NCBI GenBank assembly: GCA_964511535.1
Contig: CAZEFW010000215.1
Span: 1 to 11,410 of the forward strand
Source of the DNA: CAZCFB01 sp964511535
GTDB taxonomy: Bacteria > Myxococcota_A > Polyangia > GCA-2747355 > CAZCFB01
Reading direction: 5' to 3'
DNA: 11,410 nucleotides
The notes under the pieces are model-generated. The model did no database searches. It was not told the DNA's origin and saw only the letters and a program-made list of their open reading frames with translations. The position numbers and the translations under genes are program-made. Numbering within the stretch: position 1 is the stretch's first letter; the number at the start of each line of letters is the position of its first letter. Below are positions 1 through 6,970 of this stretch, piece after piece.

Positions 1-10
1 TGGTGTTCAT
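1..10 (-). CDS. Start of a further minus-strand gene (partial, 3 codons)
   Basis: An ATG at position 10 reads Met-Asn-Thr before the window ends. It lies 3 bp after the TAA stop of the carotenoid oxygenase gene and has a very strong Shine-Dalgarno (AGGGGAGGT, positions 24-16 on the minus strand) at about 6 nt spacing. The tight spacing implies co-transcription with the carotenoid genes. The product cannot be told from three codons. In staphyloxanthin-type clusters a glycosyltransferase (CrtQ) or acyltransferase (CrtO) would be plausible here, but that is only a guess from known clusters. Confidence 0.55.
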
Positions 11-13
11 CGA

Positions 14-1513
14 TTACCTCCCCTGCTTCAGGTCTGCCAGGATCTTGTCCCGCACTTGCTGGCCGGAGAGTATCACCATCGGCATACCGCCTCCGGGGTT
101 CACGCTGCCTCCGACGAAGTAGAGGTTGTCGTACTTCTCGCTCCGCTTGGGCGCCTTGAGCCCGAGGTTCTTGAACCGGTCCGCCACCACGCCGTAGATG
201 GCGCCCTTGTTGCTCAGGTACATGCGCTGGATGTCGTCGGGGGTGAGCATGTGCTCCACCACGATGTGCTTGCGCAGGTCGGTCAGCCCCATGCGCTCCA
301 GCTTGTCGTACACCCGCTCCTTGAGGGCCAGGTAGTCTCCCTCGGAAAAGGGCGGGTCCTGGATGTGCGGGATGTGGGGCAGGATCTTGATGATGTGGTG
401 CCCCTCCGGCGCGATGGAGCGGTCGGAGTGGGTGGCGTTGACCAGGTAGATGGTGGGGTCCCGGGGCAGCACCTTCTTCTTGAACACCGCGTCGTAGTGC
501 TCCTGCTGGTCCTCGGCGAAGAAGAAGCAGTGGTGGCGCAGCTGCTCGTACTCGCGGTCCACGCCGAGGTGGATCACCAGCCCCGAGCAGGCCGGCTCGA
601 ACTTCTCGTACCGCTTGAGGAAGGCGCTGTCCTCGCCGAGCAGGCGGTCGTAGGCCGGGATCACCTCCATGTTGGAGACCACCAGGTCGGCCTCGGTGGT
701 GGTGCCGTCGGCAAGCCGCAGGCCGGTGACCCGCCCGTCGCCGCGGTTCAGCCCGGTGACCTCGGTGGCGAGGTTCACCTCCACGCCCAGCTCCTCCAGC
801 AGCTTCTGCAGCCCCCGGGCCAGGTTGTACATGCCGCCGGTGACGTACCACAGGCCCCAGCCGATCTGGGAGTAGAGCATCAGGTTGAGCACCGCCGGCG
901 CGTCGTAGGACGACGAGCCGACATACTTGATGAAGAAGCCGAGCATCTGGCGCCAGTGCGGCTCCTGGATGTACTTGTTGACCCCCCGCTGCATGGACCG
1001 GGTGAAGTCGAGCCGGTGCAGCACGGCCAGCGGGTTGTGCCCCCTGATGATCTCCAGCGCGGAGTCGTCGCCGCGGTCGAAGATGGTCTCGCCGGAGAAC
1101 TTGTACAGCCGGCGGGAGTACTCCACGAAGTCGTAGTACCCCTCCACCAGGTCGTCGTCGAACCGGCTCAGCTCGCGCTCGGTGTTGATGAAGTCGCCCC
1201 ACAGGTCGATGACCGTGCCGTCCTCGAAGAAGGAGCGCCACTGGGGCTCCACCGGCTCCAGCGGCACGTAGTCCTCCATCTTCTTGCCCACCCGCTCGAA
1301 CAGGGCGCGAAAGATCTGCGGCAGGATCAGGATGGATGGGCCGAGGTCGAAGCGGAAGCCGGCCAGCTCCAGCTGGTTCAGCTTGCCGCCGAGGTGGGCG
1401 TTCTTCTCGAACAGCGCCACCGGGAAGCCCTCGGCGGCCAGGGACGCCGCCGCGGAGATGCCGCCCAGGCCGCCGCCCACCACGGCGATGCGTTGGTTTC
1501 GAGTTGGATTCAT
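14..1513 (-). CDS. crtP: 4,4'-diaponeurosporene/diapolycopene oxygenase (CrtP/CrtNb family)
   Basis: A 499-residue FAD-dependent, CrtI-superfamily carotenoid oxidase predicted to oxidise terminal methyl groups of a linear carotenoid to aldehydes at the membrane. The N-terminus has the Rossmann dinucleotide motif VVGGGLGGIS (11-20) with the ribose-binding Glu at 36, then LGGK (41-44) and FDLGPS (55-60). Long blocks match, from memory, Staphylococcus CrtP rather than the CrtI/CrtN desaturases: QWRSFF, FIKYVGSSSYDAPAVL, SNMEVIP, VLPRDPTIYLVN, MGLTDLRKHI and the C-terminal FVGGSVNPGGGMPM. Length is close to the family's usual 497 or so. The ATG at 1513 is chosen because the open frame upstream to 1852 shows no homology and overlaps the dehydrogenase gene, while GGGAGGGG (1526-1519) lies 5 nt before this ATG. 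It sits 20 bp after the dehydrogenase stop, so the two are probably co-transcribed. Whether the natural substrate is a C30 or C40 carotenoid cannot be read from sequence. The symbol crtNb is used for the same family. Confidence 0.93.
   Translation of the reverse strand: MNPTRNQRIAVVGGGLGGISAAASLAAEGFPVALFEKNAHLGGKLNQLELAGFRFDLGPSILILPQIFRALFERVGKKMEDYVPLEPVEPQWRSFFEDGTVIDLWGDFINTERELSRFDDDLVEGYYDFVEYSRRLYKFSGETIFDRGDDSALEIIRGHNPLAVLHRLDFTRSMQRGVNKYIQEPHWRQMLGFFIKYVGSSSYDAPAVLNLMLYSQIGWGLWYVTGGMYNLARGLQKLLEELGVEVNLATEVTGLNRGDGRVTGLRLADGTTTEADLVVSNMEVIPAYDRLLGEDSAFLKRYEKFEPACSGLVIHLGVDREYEQLRHHCFFFAEDQQEHYDAVFKKKVLPRDPTIYLVNATHSDRSIAPEGHHIIKILPHIPHIQDPPFSEGDYLALKERVYDKLERMGLTDLRKHIVVEHMLTPDDIQRMYLSNKGAIYGVVADRFKNLGLKAPKRSEKYDNLYFVGGSVNPGGGMPMVILSGQQVRDKILADLKQGR
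16..24 (-). promoter_or_regulatory. Strong Shine-Dalgarno for the truncated downstream gene
   Basis: On the minus strand the sequence reads AGGGGAGGT, an almost full anti-16S match, 5 to 6 nt before the ATG at position 10. Its last base is shared with the TAA stop of the preceding gene. It is the main reason to believe that a gene begins at position 10. Confidence 0.6.
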
Positions 1514-1533
1514 GTTGTCCCCTCCCGTGTGGT

Positions 1534-3045
1534 TCAGGACCGGAAGAGCGCGCCGAGCAGCTGCCGGCCCCGGTCCACGAGCCCGCCGCCGTGGCGGGCC
1601 GCGATGAATGCCTCCACCGCGCGGATGGCGGTGCGTCCGTAAGGAAACCAGTTCACCTCGCGGTCGGCGGTGCCGGCGCTCTGCACCAGCGCCACCGGCT
1701 CGGAGAAGGCGAGCAGCCCCTCGGGGCCGTGGTAGCGGCCCATGCCGCTCTGCTTGACGCCCCCGAACGGGAGGTGCGGGTTCCCGATGTTCTTGAGCAC
1801 GTCGTTGATGGCCACGTTGCCCACCTGGAGCCGCGCGGCGACCCTGCGGCACCGCTCGGCGTCGCCGCTGAACACCGCGGCGTTCAGGCCGTAGCGGCTG
1901 TCGTTGGCAAGGGCCACCGCTTGCTGCTCATCGTCGAAGGCCATCACCGGCAGCAGCGGCCCGAAGGTCTCGTGGCGCATCACCTTCATCTCGTGGGTCA
2001 CGTCTGCCAGGACCATGGGGTGGACCCGGTTCCCCTCCACCCGGCGCGGGGTGAGCAGCCGCGCGCCCCGGGCCAGGGCGTCGTCCAGGTGGTCCATGAC
2101 CGTGTCGACCTGCTCCGGGCGGATGAGCGGCCCGAGGTCCGCGTCGACGCCCTGGCCCAGGCGCAGCCGCTGCGCGCCGGCTGCTGCCTGCTGACAGAAA
2201 TCCCGGTACAGCGGCCGCTGCACGTAGCAGCGCTCCACCGACACGCAGGTCTGCCCCGCGTTGGACATCGCGCCGTACAGCGCCGCGTTGACCGCGCGCG
2301 GCATGGGCGCGTCGTCGAAGACGAGCATCGGGTCCTTGCCCCCGAGCTCCAGCTCCACCGGGATCAGCCGCTCGGCCGCCGCGGCCATGACCTGGCGGCC
2401 GGTGGCCACGCTGCCGGTGAAGAACACCTTGTCCGGCCCCTCGGCCACCAAAGCCCGGCCCACCTCCGGCCCGCCCTGGAGCACCTGCAGCAGGCCGGGC
2501 GGGCCGCCCGCCCGGGACCAGAGGTCCTGGATCAGCGCCCCCACCGATGGGGTGACCTCGGACGGCTTGAGCAGCACGGCGTTCCCCGCGGCCAGGGCGA
2601 ACAGCGCCGGCACCAGGGAGAGCTGCAGCGGGAAGTTCCACGGCGCGATGACCGCCACCACGCCGAACGGGCGGTACTCCACCCACGACCGACAGCCGCG
2701 GTACAGCAGCGGCGAGGGGCGCTCCTGCGGCGCCAGCACCTCGGGGCAGCGGCTCTCGCAGTAGGCCAGCATCTCCAGGGTGACCATCAAGTCCCCAGCG
2801 AGCGCCTCGACATGGACCTTGCCCGTGGCCCGCACCACCGCCTCGGTGATCTCCTCCACGGCCCCGGCCATGGTCTTGCGCAGGGCGGCCAGCAGGGCCA
2901 CCCGGGCAGGGATCCCGGCCGCCGCGTAGGCGGCCTGCGACTCGCGCGCCCGGGCCATGGCCGCGCGGATGTCCGTCGGGGACGCCTCGGCGTACCGTCC
3001 GATGGTGGCACCGGTCAGGGGATCTCGGCCCTCGAGGTCAGGCAT
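1534..3045 (-). CDS. Aldehyde dehydrogenase, probably carotenoid-aldehyde (CrtNc/AldH type)
   Basis: A 503-residue NAD(P)-dependent aldehyde dehydrogenase. Visible family motifs are APWNFP (134-139, oxyanion Asn137), LLKPSE (158-163, cofactor Lys160), FTGSVATG (209-216), ELGGKDP with general-base Glu233, catalytic Cys267 in NAGQTC, ETFGP (359-363), and PFGGVKQSGMGRYHG near residues 426-440. All catalytic residues are present, so it should be active. The superfamily is certain. The substrate is inferred from its position directly before the CrtP-type oxygenase, which makes carotenoid aldehydes. Such pairs (staphylococcal AldH, Methylomonas-type 4,4'-diapolycopene-dialdehyde dehydrogenase) finish the carboxyl end group. 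The last 35-40 residues, rich in Arg, Ala and Leu, look amphipathic and may help membrane contact. The ATG at 3045 fits the usual N-terminus (RDPLTGATIG) but has only a poor Shine-Dalgarno. It lies 39 bp after the kinase stop. A generic semialdehyde dehydrogenase role remains possible. Confidence 0.9.
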   Translation of the reverse strand: MPDLEGRDPLTGATIGRYAEASPTDIRAAMARARESQAAYAAAGIPARVALLAALRKTMAGAVEEITEAVVRATGKVHVEALAGDLMVTLEMLAYCESRCPEVLAPQERPSPLLYRGCRSWVEYRPFGVVAVIAPWNFPLQLSLVPALFALAAGNAVLLKPSEVTPSVGALIQDLWSRAGGPPGLLQVLQGGPEVGRALVAEGPDKVFFTGSVATGRQVMAAAAERLIPVELELGGKDPMLVFDDAPMPRAVNAALYGAMSNAGQTCVSVERCYVQRPLYRDFCQQAAAGAQRLRLGQGVDADLGPLIRPEQVDTVMDHLDDALARGARLLTPRRVEGNRVHPMVLADVTHEMKVMRHETFGPLLPVMAFDDEQQAVALANDSRYGLNAAVFSGDAERCRRVAARLQVGNVAINDVLKNIGNPHLPFGGVKQSGMGRYHGPEGLLAFSEPVALVQSAGTADREVNWFPYGRTAIRAVEAFIAARHGGGLVDRGRQLLGALFRS

Positions 3046-3084
3046 GGTCGTTGGTATGAAGCTTACCCTTCTCGCGCGCCGGCG

Positions 3085-5574
3085 CTACTGCTCAAGCCGC
3101 ACCTTGACCACGGCCTCCTTGCCCGCCCGCACCGTGACGTTCATCTTTTTGGTCACCTTCAGATCGGCGTTCTCCAGTACCAGTCGGTGCCGGCCCTCGT
3201 ACGCCTCCACGGGCTTCAGGGGCGTGGTGCCGAGCACCTTGCCGTTCAGGCTGACCTTGGCCCACGGCCGCACCATGATGCGGATGGTGCCCTGGCGCGG
3301 CTCGATGTTGAGCCGCTGGTGTCCGCCCGGGGCCACCGTGAACGTGCGCGCCACGCGGAAGCCGAGCTTGCGGTTGCGGATGATGACCCGGTGCTTGCCG
3401 GCCGGGATCTCTTTGTCCCGCAGCGGGGTCTTGCCCAGCAGCTTCCGGCCCAGCAGCACCTCCCCCGCCGGCGTGCATGCCACGCTGAGCCGGGCGCTCT
3501 GGCCGGCCTGCTTCGGGGCAGGGGTGGGGGTGGGCTTGGGCGCCGGGGTGGGCTTGGGCGCCGGGGTGGGCTTGGGCGCTGGAGTGGGCTTGGGCGCCGG
3601 TGTGGGCTTGGGCGCCGGTGTGGGCTTGGGCGTCGGGGCGGGCTTGGGCGCCGGGGTGGGCTTGGGCGCGGCCCTGTCCGGCTTGGCGCCGCTGCCGACG
3701 TCGGCCAGCGTTGGCGGGGCCTGGTCGGCCGGCGGCGCTGCCTGCTGATCGACGGCTGGCTCGTCTGCCCCCTGGTCCGCGGCCGCCGCCCCGGGGGCAG
3801 CGCCGGGGCCCTGGTCAGCAGCGGCCACCGGCACGCCGGTGCCGGGCTGCTCGGTGGGGGTCAGCCCCAGGAAATAGGCGGCCGCACCGCCGCCCACAAC
3901 CAGCACCAGCAGCGCCACCCAGAGGCCCGCGCGGCTCTTGCGCTGTGGGGCGGGCTTCAGCGGAGGCGTCACGCCCTCCATGGGCCGGACGTTGGTCTCG
4001 GCCACGTCGAGGCCGTCGAAGTCGTTTTCGTCGGTGGTCCCCGGGACGATGGCGGGTTCGTCCGTGCCGGCGGAGGGGGTGGACATGCGCGGCTCGGTGA
4101 TCTGGTTCTCCAGCGGCCCGCCCATCTCGCCGTCCGGGTCGGTGGCCTGGTCGGTTCGAAAGCCCACCTCGGCGTCGTCTTCCATCTCCGGGGGAGCCTC
4201 TTTCGGCTCGCCGGGAACCGGCGGTGGCTTGGCCGGCGTGCTGGCCGCCTCGTCGTCCTCCTCCTCGAGGACCTCGTCGGGCTCCAGCTCCGGCACGCCT
4301 TCGTCCGCGATGATGGTCTCCTCGAGCACCCCCTCCTGTTGCTCACCCGCGTCGTCGGTCGTCTCCGCCCCGGGCTCCTCCTCGTCCGGCAGCTCCTCCC
4401 CGACCACCGTCTCCTTGAACATCTCCGGGCCGTCTGGCGTGCCGGCGGTCCCGATGGCGGGGGTCGGCACGCGCGGGATGGGCCCCGTGCGCGGGGCTGA
4501 GAGCTCGCCGGAGGGCGAGCTGCTCGCGTCGGCTTCCCCGTCGACCTGTTCGCCGATCTTGCGCGCTTCGGGAGGCGTCCCGGTGCTGACGCCCGACAGC
4601 GCCTGGTACCTGTCGCGCAGCTCGTCCTTGCCCGGCGGGAAGGCCTCATCCATGAACCGCGCCAGGTTGTACGGCATCACCGCGGTGCCCGTGGCCAGCA
4701 GATGCCCCTCCAGGTCGATCTGCAGCTCGGCAGCGCTCTGGTAGCGCTGGTCCCGGTCCTTGTGCAGCGCCTTGAGGATGATCCGCTCAAGCTCCTCGGG
4801 CAGGTCGGGCACGATCTCGGTGGGGCGCGGCGGCGGGAGGTTGACGATGCGATCGATGAGCTGCGCGTGATTGTCGCCCTTGAAGGGCAGCATGCCGAGC
4901 AGGAGCCGAAAGAGAACAATGCCGAGGCTGAAGATGTCAGCGCGGCTGTCCAGCTTCTCGCCGCGGATCTGCTCCGGGGACATGTAGCGGTACTTGCCCC
5001 GCAGCGCGCCCACGCTGGTGTGGCTCTCCAGGTGGCGGGCCTTGGCGATGCCGAAGTCCACCAGCTTCACCTGCCCGGTGTAGGTCAGCAGGATGTTCTC
5101 CAGCGACACGTCCCGGTGGATCACCTCGAGGTTGTTGCCCTGGGGACCGGTGAGGCTGTGGGCGTACTCCAGCGCGGAGCAGGCGTCGCTGATGATCCGG
5201 ATGGCGATGGGCTGGGGCAGGGTCTTGTCCTCATCCTCCAGGGTGAGCATGATTCGCCGCAGGTTCAGCCCGTCGATATACTCCATGGCCATGTACTGGA
5301 TCTCTTCGTCATCCGCGCGATCCACGCCGAAGTCGAAGATCTGCACCACGTTGGGGTGGTTGAGCAGAGCGGCCAGCTTGGCCTCGTTGTGAAACATGTT
5401 GAGGAACTCGGGATCCTCGGCCAGGTGGGGCAGGATCACCTTGAGCACCAGCAGCTTCTGGAAGCCGGACGGACCCGACTGGCGCGAGAGGTAAACCTCG
5501 GCCATTCCACCCGTGGCGAGCTTGCCCAGGATGGTGTAGCGGGAAAGGACGGTCCCGGCCTCTAGTAGGGCCAT
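3085..5574 (-). CDS. Transmembrane Ser/Thr protein kinase with C-terminal PEGA repeats
   Basis: An 829-residue Hanks-type kinase. The kinase domain spans about residues 12-290: glycine loop LATGGMAEVY (19-28), ATP Lys45, helix-C Glu64, HRDVSLEN (153-160, catalytic Asp155), DFG (173-175) and GKYRYMSPEQ (193-202). The usual Lys of HRDxKxxN is Ser157, a substitution recalled as common in myxobacterial kinases. A low-complexity, strongly acidic segment follows (about 340-540). A single membrane helix (about 547-569, GLWVALLVLVVGGG) leads to an Ala/Gln/Asp-rich stretch and a Pro-Lys-Thr spacer (about 635-685, six-residue PAPKPT repeats). The end holds two PEGA-like beta domains (about 694-756 and 762-829, each with a G-x-LLGKTPL or G-x-VLGTTPL signature). 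The kinase should be cytoplasmic and the PEGA part extracytoplasmic, joined by a wall- or periplasm-spanning rod. It lies between the NHL lipoprotein gene (37 bp upstream) and the dehydrogenase gene (39 bp downstream). Ligand and substrates are unknown. Confidence 0.93.
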   Translation of the reverse strand: MALLEAGTVLSRYTILGKLATGGMAEVYLSRQSGPSGFQKLLVLKVILPHLAEDPEFLNMFHNEAKLAALLNHPNVVQIFDFGVDRADDEEIQYMAMEYIDGLNLRRIMLTLEDEDKTLPQPIAIRIISDACSALEYAHSLTGPQGNNLEVIHRDVSLENILLTYTGQVKLVDFGIAKARHLESHTSVGALRGKYRYMSPEQIRGEKLDSRADIFSLGIVLFRLLLGMLPFKGDNHAQLIDRIVNLPPPRPTEIVPDLPEELERIILKALHKDRDQRYQSAAELQIDLEGHLLATGTAVMPYNLARFMDEAFPPGKDELRDRYQALSGVSTGTPPEARKIGEQVDGEADASSSPSGELSAPRTGPIPRVPTPAIGTAGTPDGPEMFKETVVGEELPDEEEPGAETTDDAGEQQEGVLEETIIADEGVPELEPDEVLEEEDDEAASTPAKPPPVPGEPKEAPPEMEDDAEVGFRTDQATDPDGEMGGPLENQITEPRMSTPSAGTDEPAIVPGTTDENDFDGLDVAETNVRPMEGVTPPLKPAPQRKSRAGLWVALLVLVVGGGAAAYFLGLTPTEQPGTGVPVAAADQGPGAAPGAAAADQGADEPAVDQQAAPPADQAPPTLADVGSGAKPDRAAPKPTPAPKPAPTPKPTPAPKPTPAPKPTPAPKPTPAPKPTPAPKPTPTPAPKQAGQSARLSVACTPAGEVLLGRKLLGKTPLRDKEIPAGKHRVIIRNRKLGFRVARTFTVAPGGHQRLNIEPRQGTIRIMVRPWAKVSLNGKVLGTTPLKPVEAYEGRHRLVLENADLKVTKKMNVTVRAGKEAVVKVRLEQ
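3532..3669. repeat. 18-bp tandem repeat (about 7.7 copies) within the kinase gene
   Basis: On the plus strand the unit GGGCTTGGGCGCCGGGGT repeats head to tail from 3532: seven full units and a 12-bp partial one, with a few substitutions (units at 3568, 3586, 3604 and 3622 differ by one to three bases). It encodes the PAPKPT spacer between membrane helix and PEGA domains. Unit length is a multiple of three, so copy-number change would lengthen or shorten the spacer without breaking the frame. The plus strand has many runs of three or four G and could form quadruplexes. That strand is the template strand for the kinase. Confidence 0.92.
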
Positions 5575-5611
5575 GGGGCGAGTCTACTCCAACAGCGGCA
5601 AATATGGAAAA

Positions 5612-6970
5612 TTATGGGGGGTAGGGCAGGTGAATGACCCGGATTGTGTGGTTGTTGTAGTCGGCCACGAACACCCGCCCCTTGCCCAGGAAGCTGCGCA
5701 GCGAAATGCCCGCCGGGTAACGGAACTTGGCCTGCAGGGCAGGGCCATCCTTGTAGCCGTTGGTGCCGTCCCCCGCCAGGGTGGAGACCACGCCCTTGCG
5801 GATCAGCCGCACCCGGTAGTTCTGGTAGTCGGCCACGTAGACCTTTCCCGTGGCGCCGATGGCGATGTCAGCGGGCTGGTTGAACCTGGCAATGTTGGCC
5901 GGTCCGTCCTGGAAGCCGGCGGTGCCCGCGCCGGCCAGGGTGGTGACCGTATAATTGGCCGACTTGGGATCGATGACCCGGATCTTGTGGTTGTACATGT
6001 CGGCCACGTACAGCTTGCCGTTGTACAGTTGGATCCCTGTTGGGTACCTGAAGCGGGCCAGGGCCCCGGCGCCGTCTGTGGATCCTTGAGCGCCAGGGGA
6101 GCCCGCGATGGTGCTCACCAGGCCCTTGTAGATGCGGCGGATGGTGTGGTTGAACGTGTCGGCCACGTACAGCCCTGTGGCGCCACAGGCCACTCCGGAG
6201 GGGAGGTTGAAGCTGGCCGCCATGGTGGTGCCGTCGCTGGACCCCTTGGAGCCGCTGCCCGCGTAGGTCGCCACCTTGTTGGCCGAGGTGCTGATCTTGC
6301 GGATCCTGTGGTTGTCGCGATCTGCCACGTAGATTTCGTACAGGCCGGACCGGCAGATCTGGTACGGCTGGTTGAACTTCGCTGAAGCGCTGGGGCCGTC
6401 CACATGGCCCGCCACCTTGTGGGTGCCGGCCAGGGTGCTGTAGGTGGAGCCGGTGACGGTCTTGATGGAGTGGCCGAACAGATCGGCGATGTAGACCGTG
6501 TTCCACCCGGTGGCCAGCACGTCCCTGGGATAGTTGAAGGTCTTGTACGGCACCATGCTGGTCACCGTGATGCCGCCCGTGCTGGCCTTGTCCGGGGTGA
6601 TCTTCTTGTCCAGCGCGATCTTCTTGTCCGGGGCGATCTTCTTGTCCGGGGCAGAGACCTTCTTGTCCGGGGCAGAGACCTTCTTGTCTGGCGGGCGCGG
6701 CTGGTCCTTCTTCGGCTTGCCCTTGTCCGGGGCAGAGACCTTCTTGTCCGTGACCTTCTTGTCCAGACGCGGGGCGTCCTTGGAGCCGCCGCCGTCCTTG
6801 CGCACCGCGCCGGCAGGGACGCAGATCTTCAGCTGTTTGTCGCAGACCGTGTCCGGCCCGCATGAGCTGTTGTTCGTACACGGTCGCCCGGTAGCGGTTA
6901 GATCACCGGTGAGGCAGCCCGGTCCGCCAGCGAAAATGAGCAGGAGCAGGGGGAACAGCGCGCGCTTCAT
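5612..6970 (-). CDS. NHL-repeat beta-propeller lipoprotein with DKK-rich linker
   Basis: A 452-residue exported protein. A signal sequence (MKRALFPLLLLIFAGGPGC) ends at Cys19 in a lipobox-like context, though Pro at -2 and Gly at -3 are not canonical, so lipidation is likely but not certain. A four-cysteine segment follows (Cys31, 37, 43, 50; spaced like the small Cys-rich heads of many deltaproteobacterial surface lipoproteins). Next is a linker with about seven DKK units (about 69-128), then six NHL repeats (about 131-452) with cores such as VYIADLFGHSIK, LYVADTFNHTIR and VFVADYNNHTIR. These should fold as one six-bladed propeller, a binding scaffold without visible catalytic residues. ATG at 6970 is preferred over a GTG six bases upstream, since it overlaps the TGA of the TPR gene by one base (TGATG), suggesting translational coupling. 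Ligand unknown. Being between the TPR gene and the kinase gene, it may be an envelope partner of the kinase (inference). Confidence 0.85.
   Translation of the reverse strand: MKRALFPLLLLIFAGGPGCLTGDLTATGRPCTNNSSCGPDTVCDKQLKICVPAGAVRKDGGGSKDAPRLDKKVTDKKVSAPDKGKPKKDQPRPPDKKVSAPDKKVSAPDKKIAPDKKIALDKKITPDKASTGGITVTSMVPYKTFNYPRDVLATGWNTVYIADLFGHSIKTVTGSTYSTLAGTHKVAGHVDGPSASAKFNQPYQICRSGLYEIYVADRDNHRIRKISTSANKVATYAGSGSKGSSDGTTMAASFNLPSGVACGATGLYVADTFNHTIRRIYKGLVSTIAGSPGAQGSTDGAGALARFRYPTGIQLYNGKLYVADMYNHKIRVIDPKSANYTVTTLAGAGTAGFQDGPANIARFNQPADIAIGATGKVYVADYQNYRVRLIRKGVVSTLAGDGTNGYKDGPALQAKFRYPAGISLRSFLGKGRVFVADYNNHTIRVIHLPYPP
6587..6765. repeat. Degenerate repeats encoding the DKK-rich linker
   Basis: CTTCTTGTCCGGGGC-type units recur irregularly on the plus strand, some with GCAGAGACC inserts (three near-identical copies around 6650-6745). 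On the coding strand they give PDKKVSA and PDKKIA units in the NHL lipoprotein. Units are 15 or 21 bp, multiples of three, consistent with growth by slippage or unequal exchange while keeping the frame. Confidence 0.75.

Noticed and set aside
56..1642. A 528-codon plus-strand open frame
   Set aside because: Antisense to the carotenoid oxygenase; the Val/Leu/His-rich translation shows no family motif.
1514..1852. N-terminal extension of the carotenoid oxygenase
   Set aside because: The extra 113 residues are Arg/Gly/Pro-rich without homology, overlap the dehydrogenase gene, and the family N-terminus with a good Shine-Dalgarno begins at 1513.
1928..2686. Other long minus-strand frames inside the dehydrogenase and propeller genes
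   Set aside because: They overlap genes with intact catalytic or repeat motifs and give Arg/Gly/Pro/His-rich translations.
3532..3669. CRISPR-like array
   Set aside because: Units are 18 bp, directly tandem, in frame and without spacers; it is a protein spacer repeat.
1336..4500. A 1054-codon open frame on the plus strand
   Set aside because: It runs antisense to the dehydrogenase and kinase genes, both with clear family motifs. Its translation is Arg/His/Gly/Leu-rich with no recognisable domain, as expected from a G+C-rich antisense frame.
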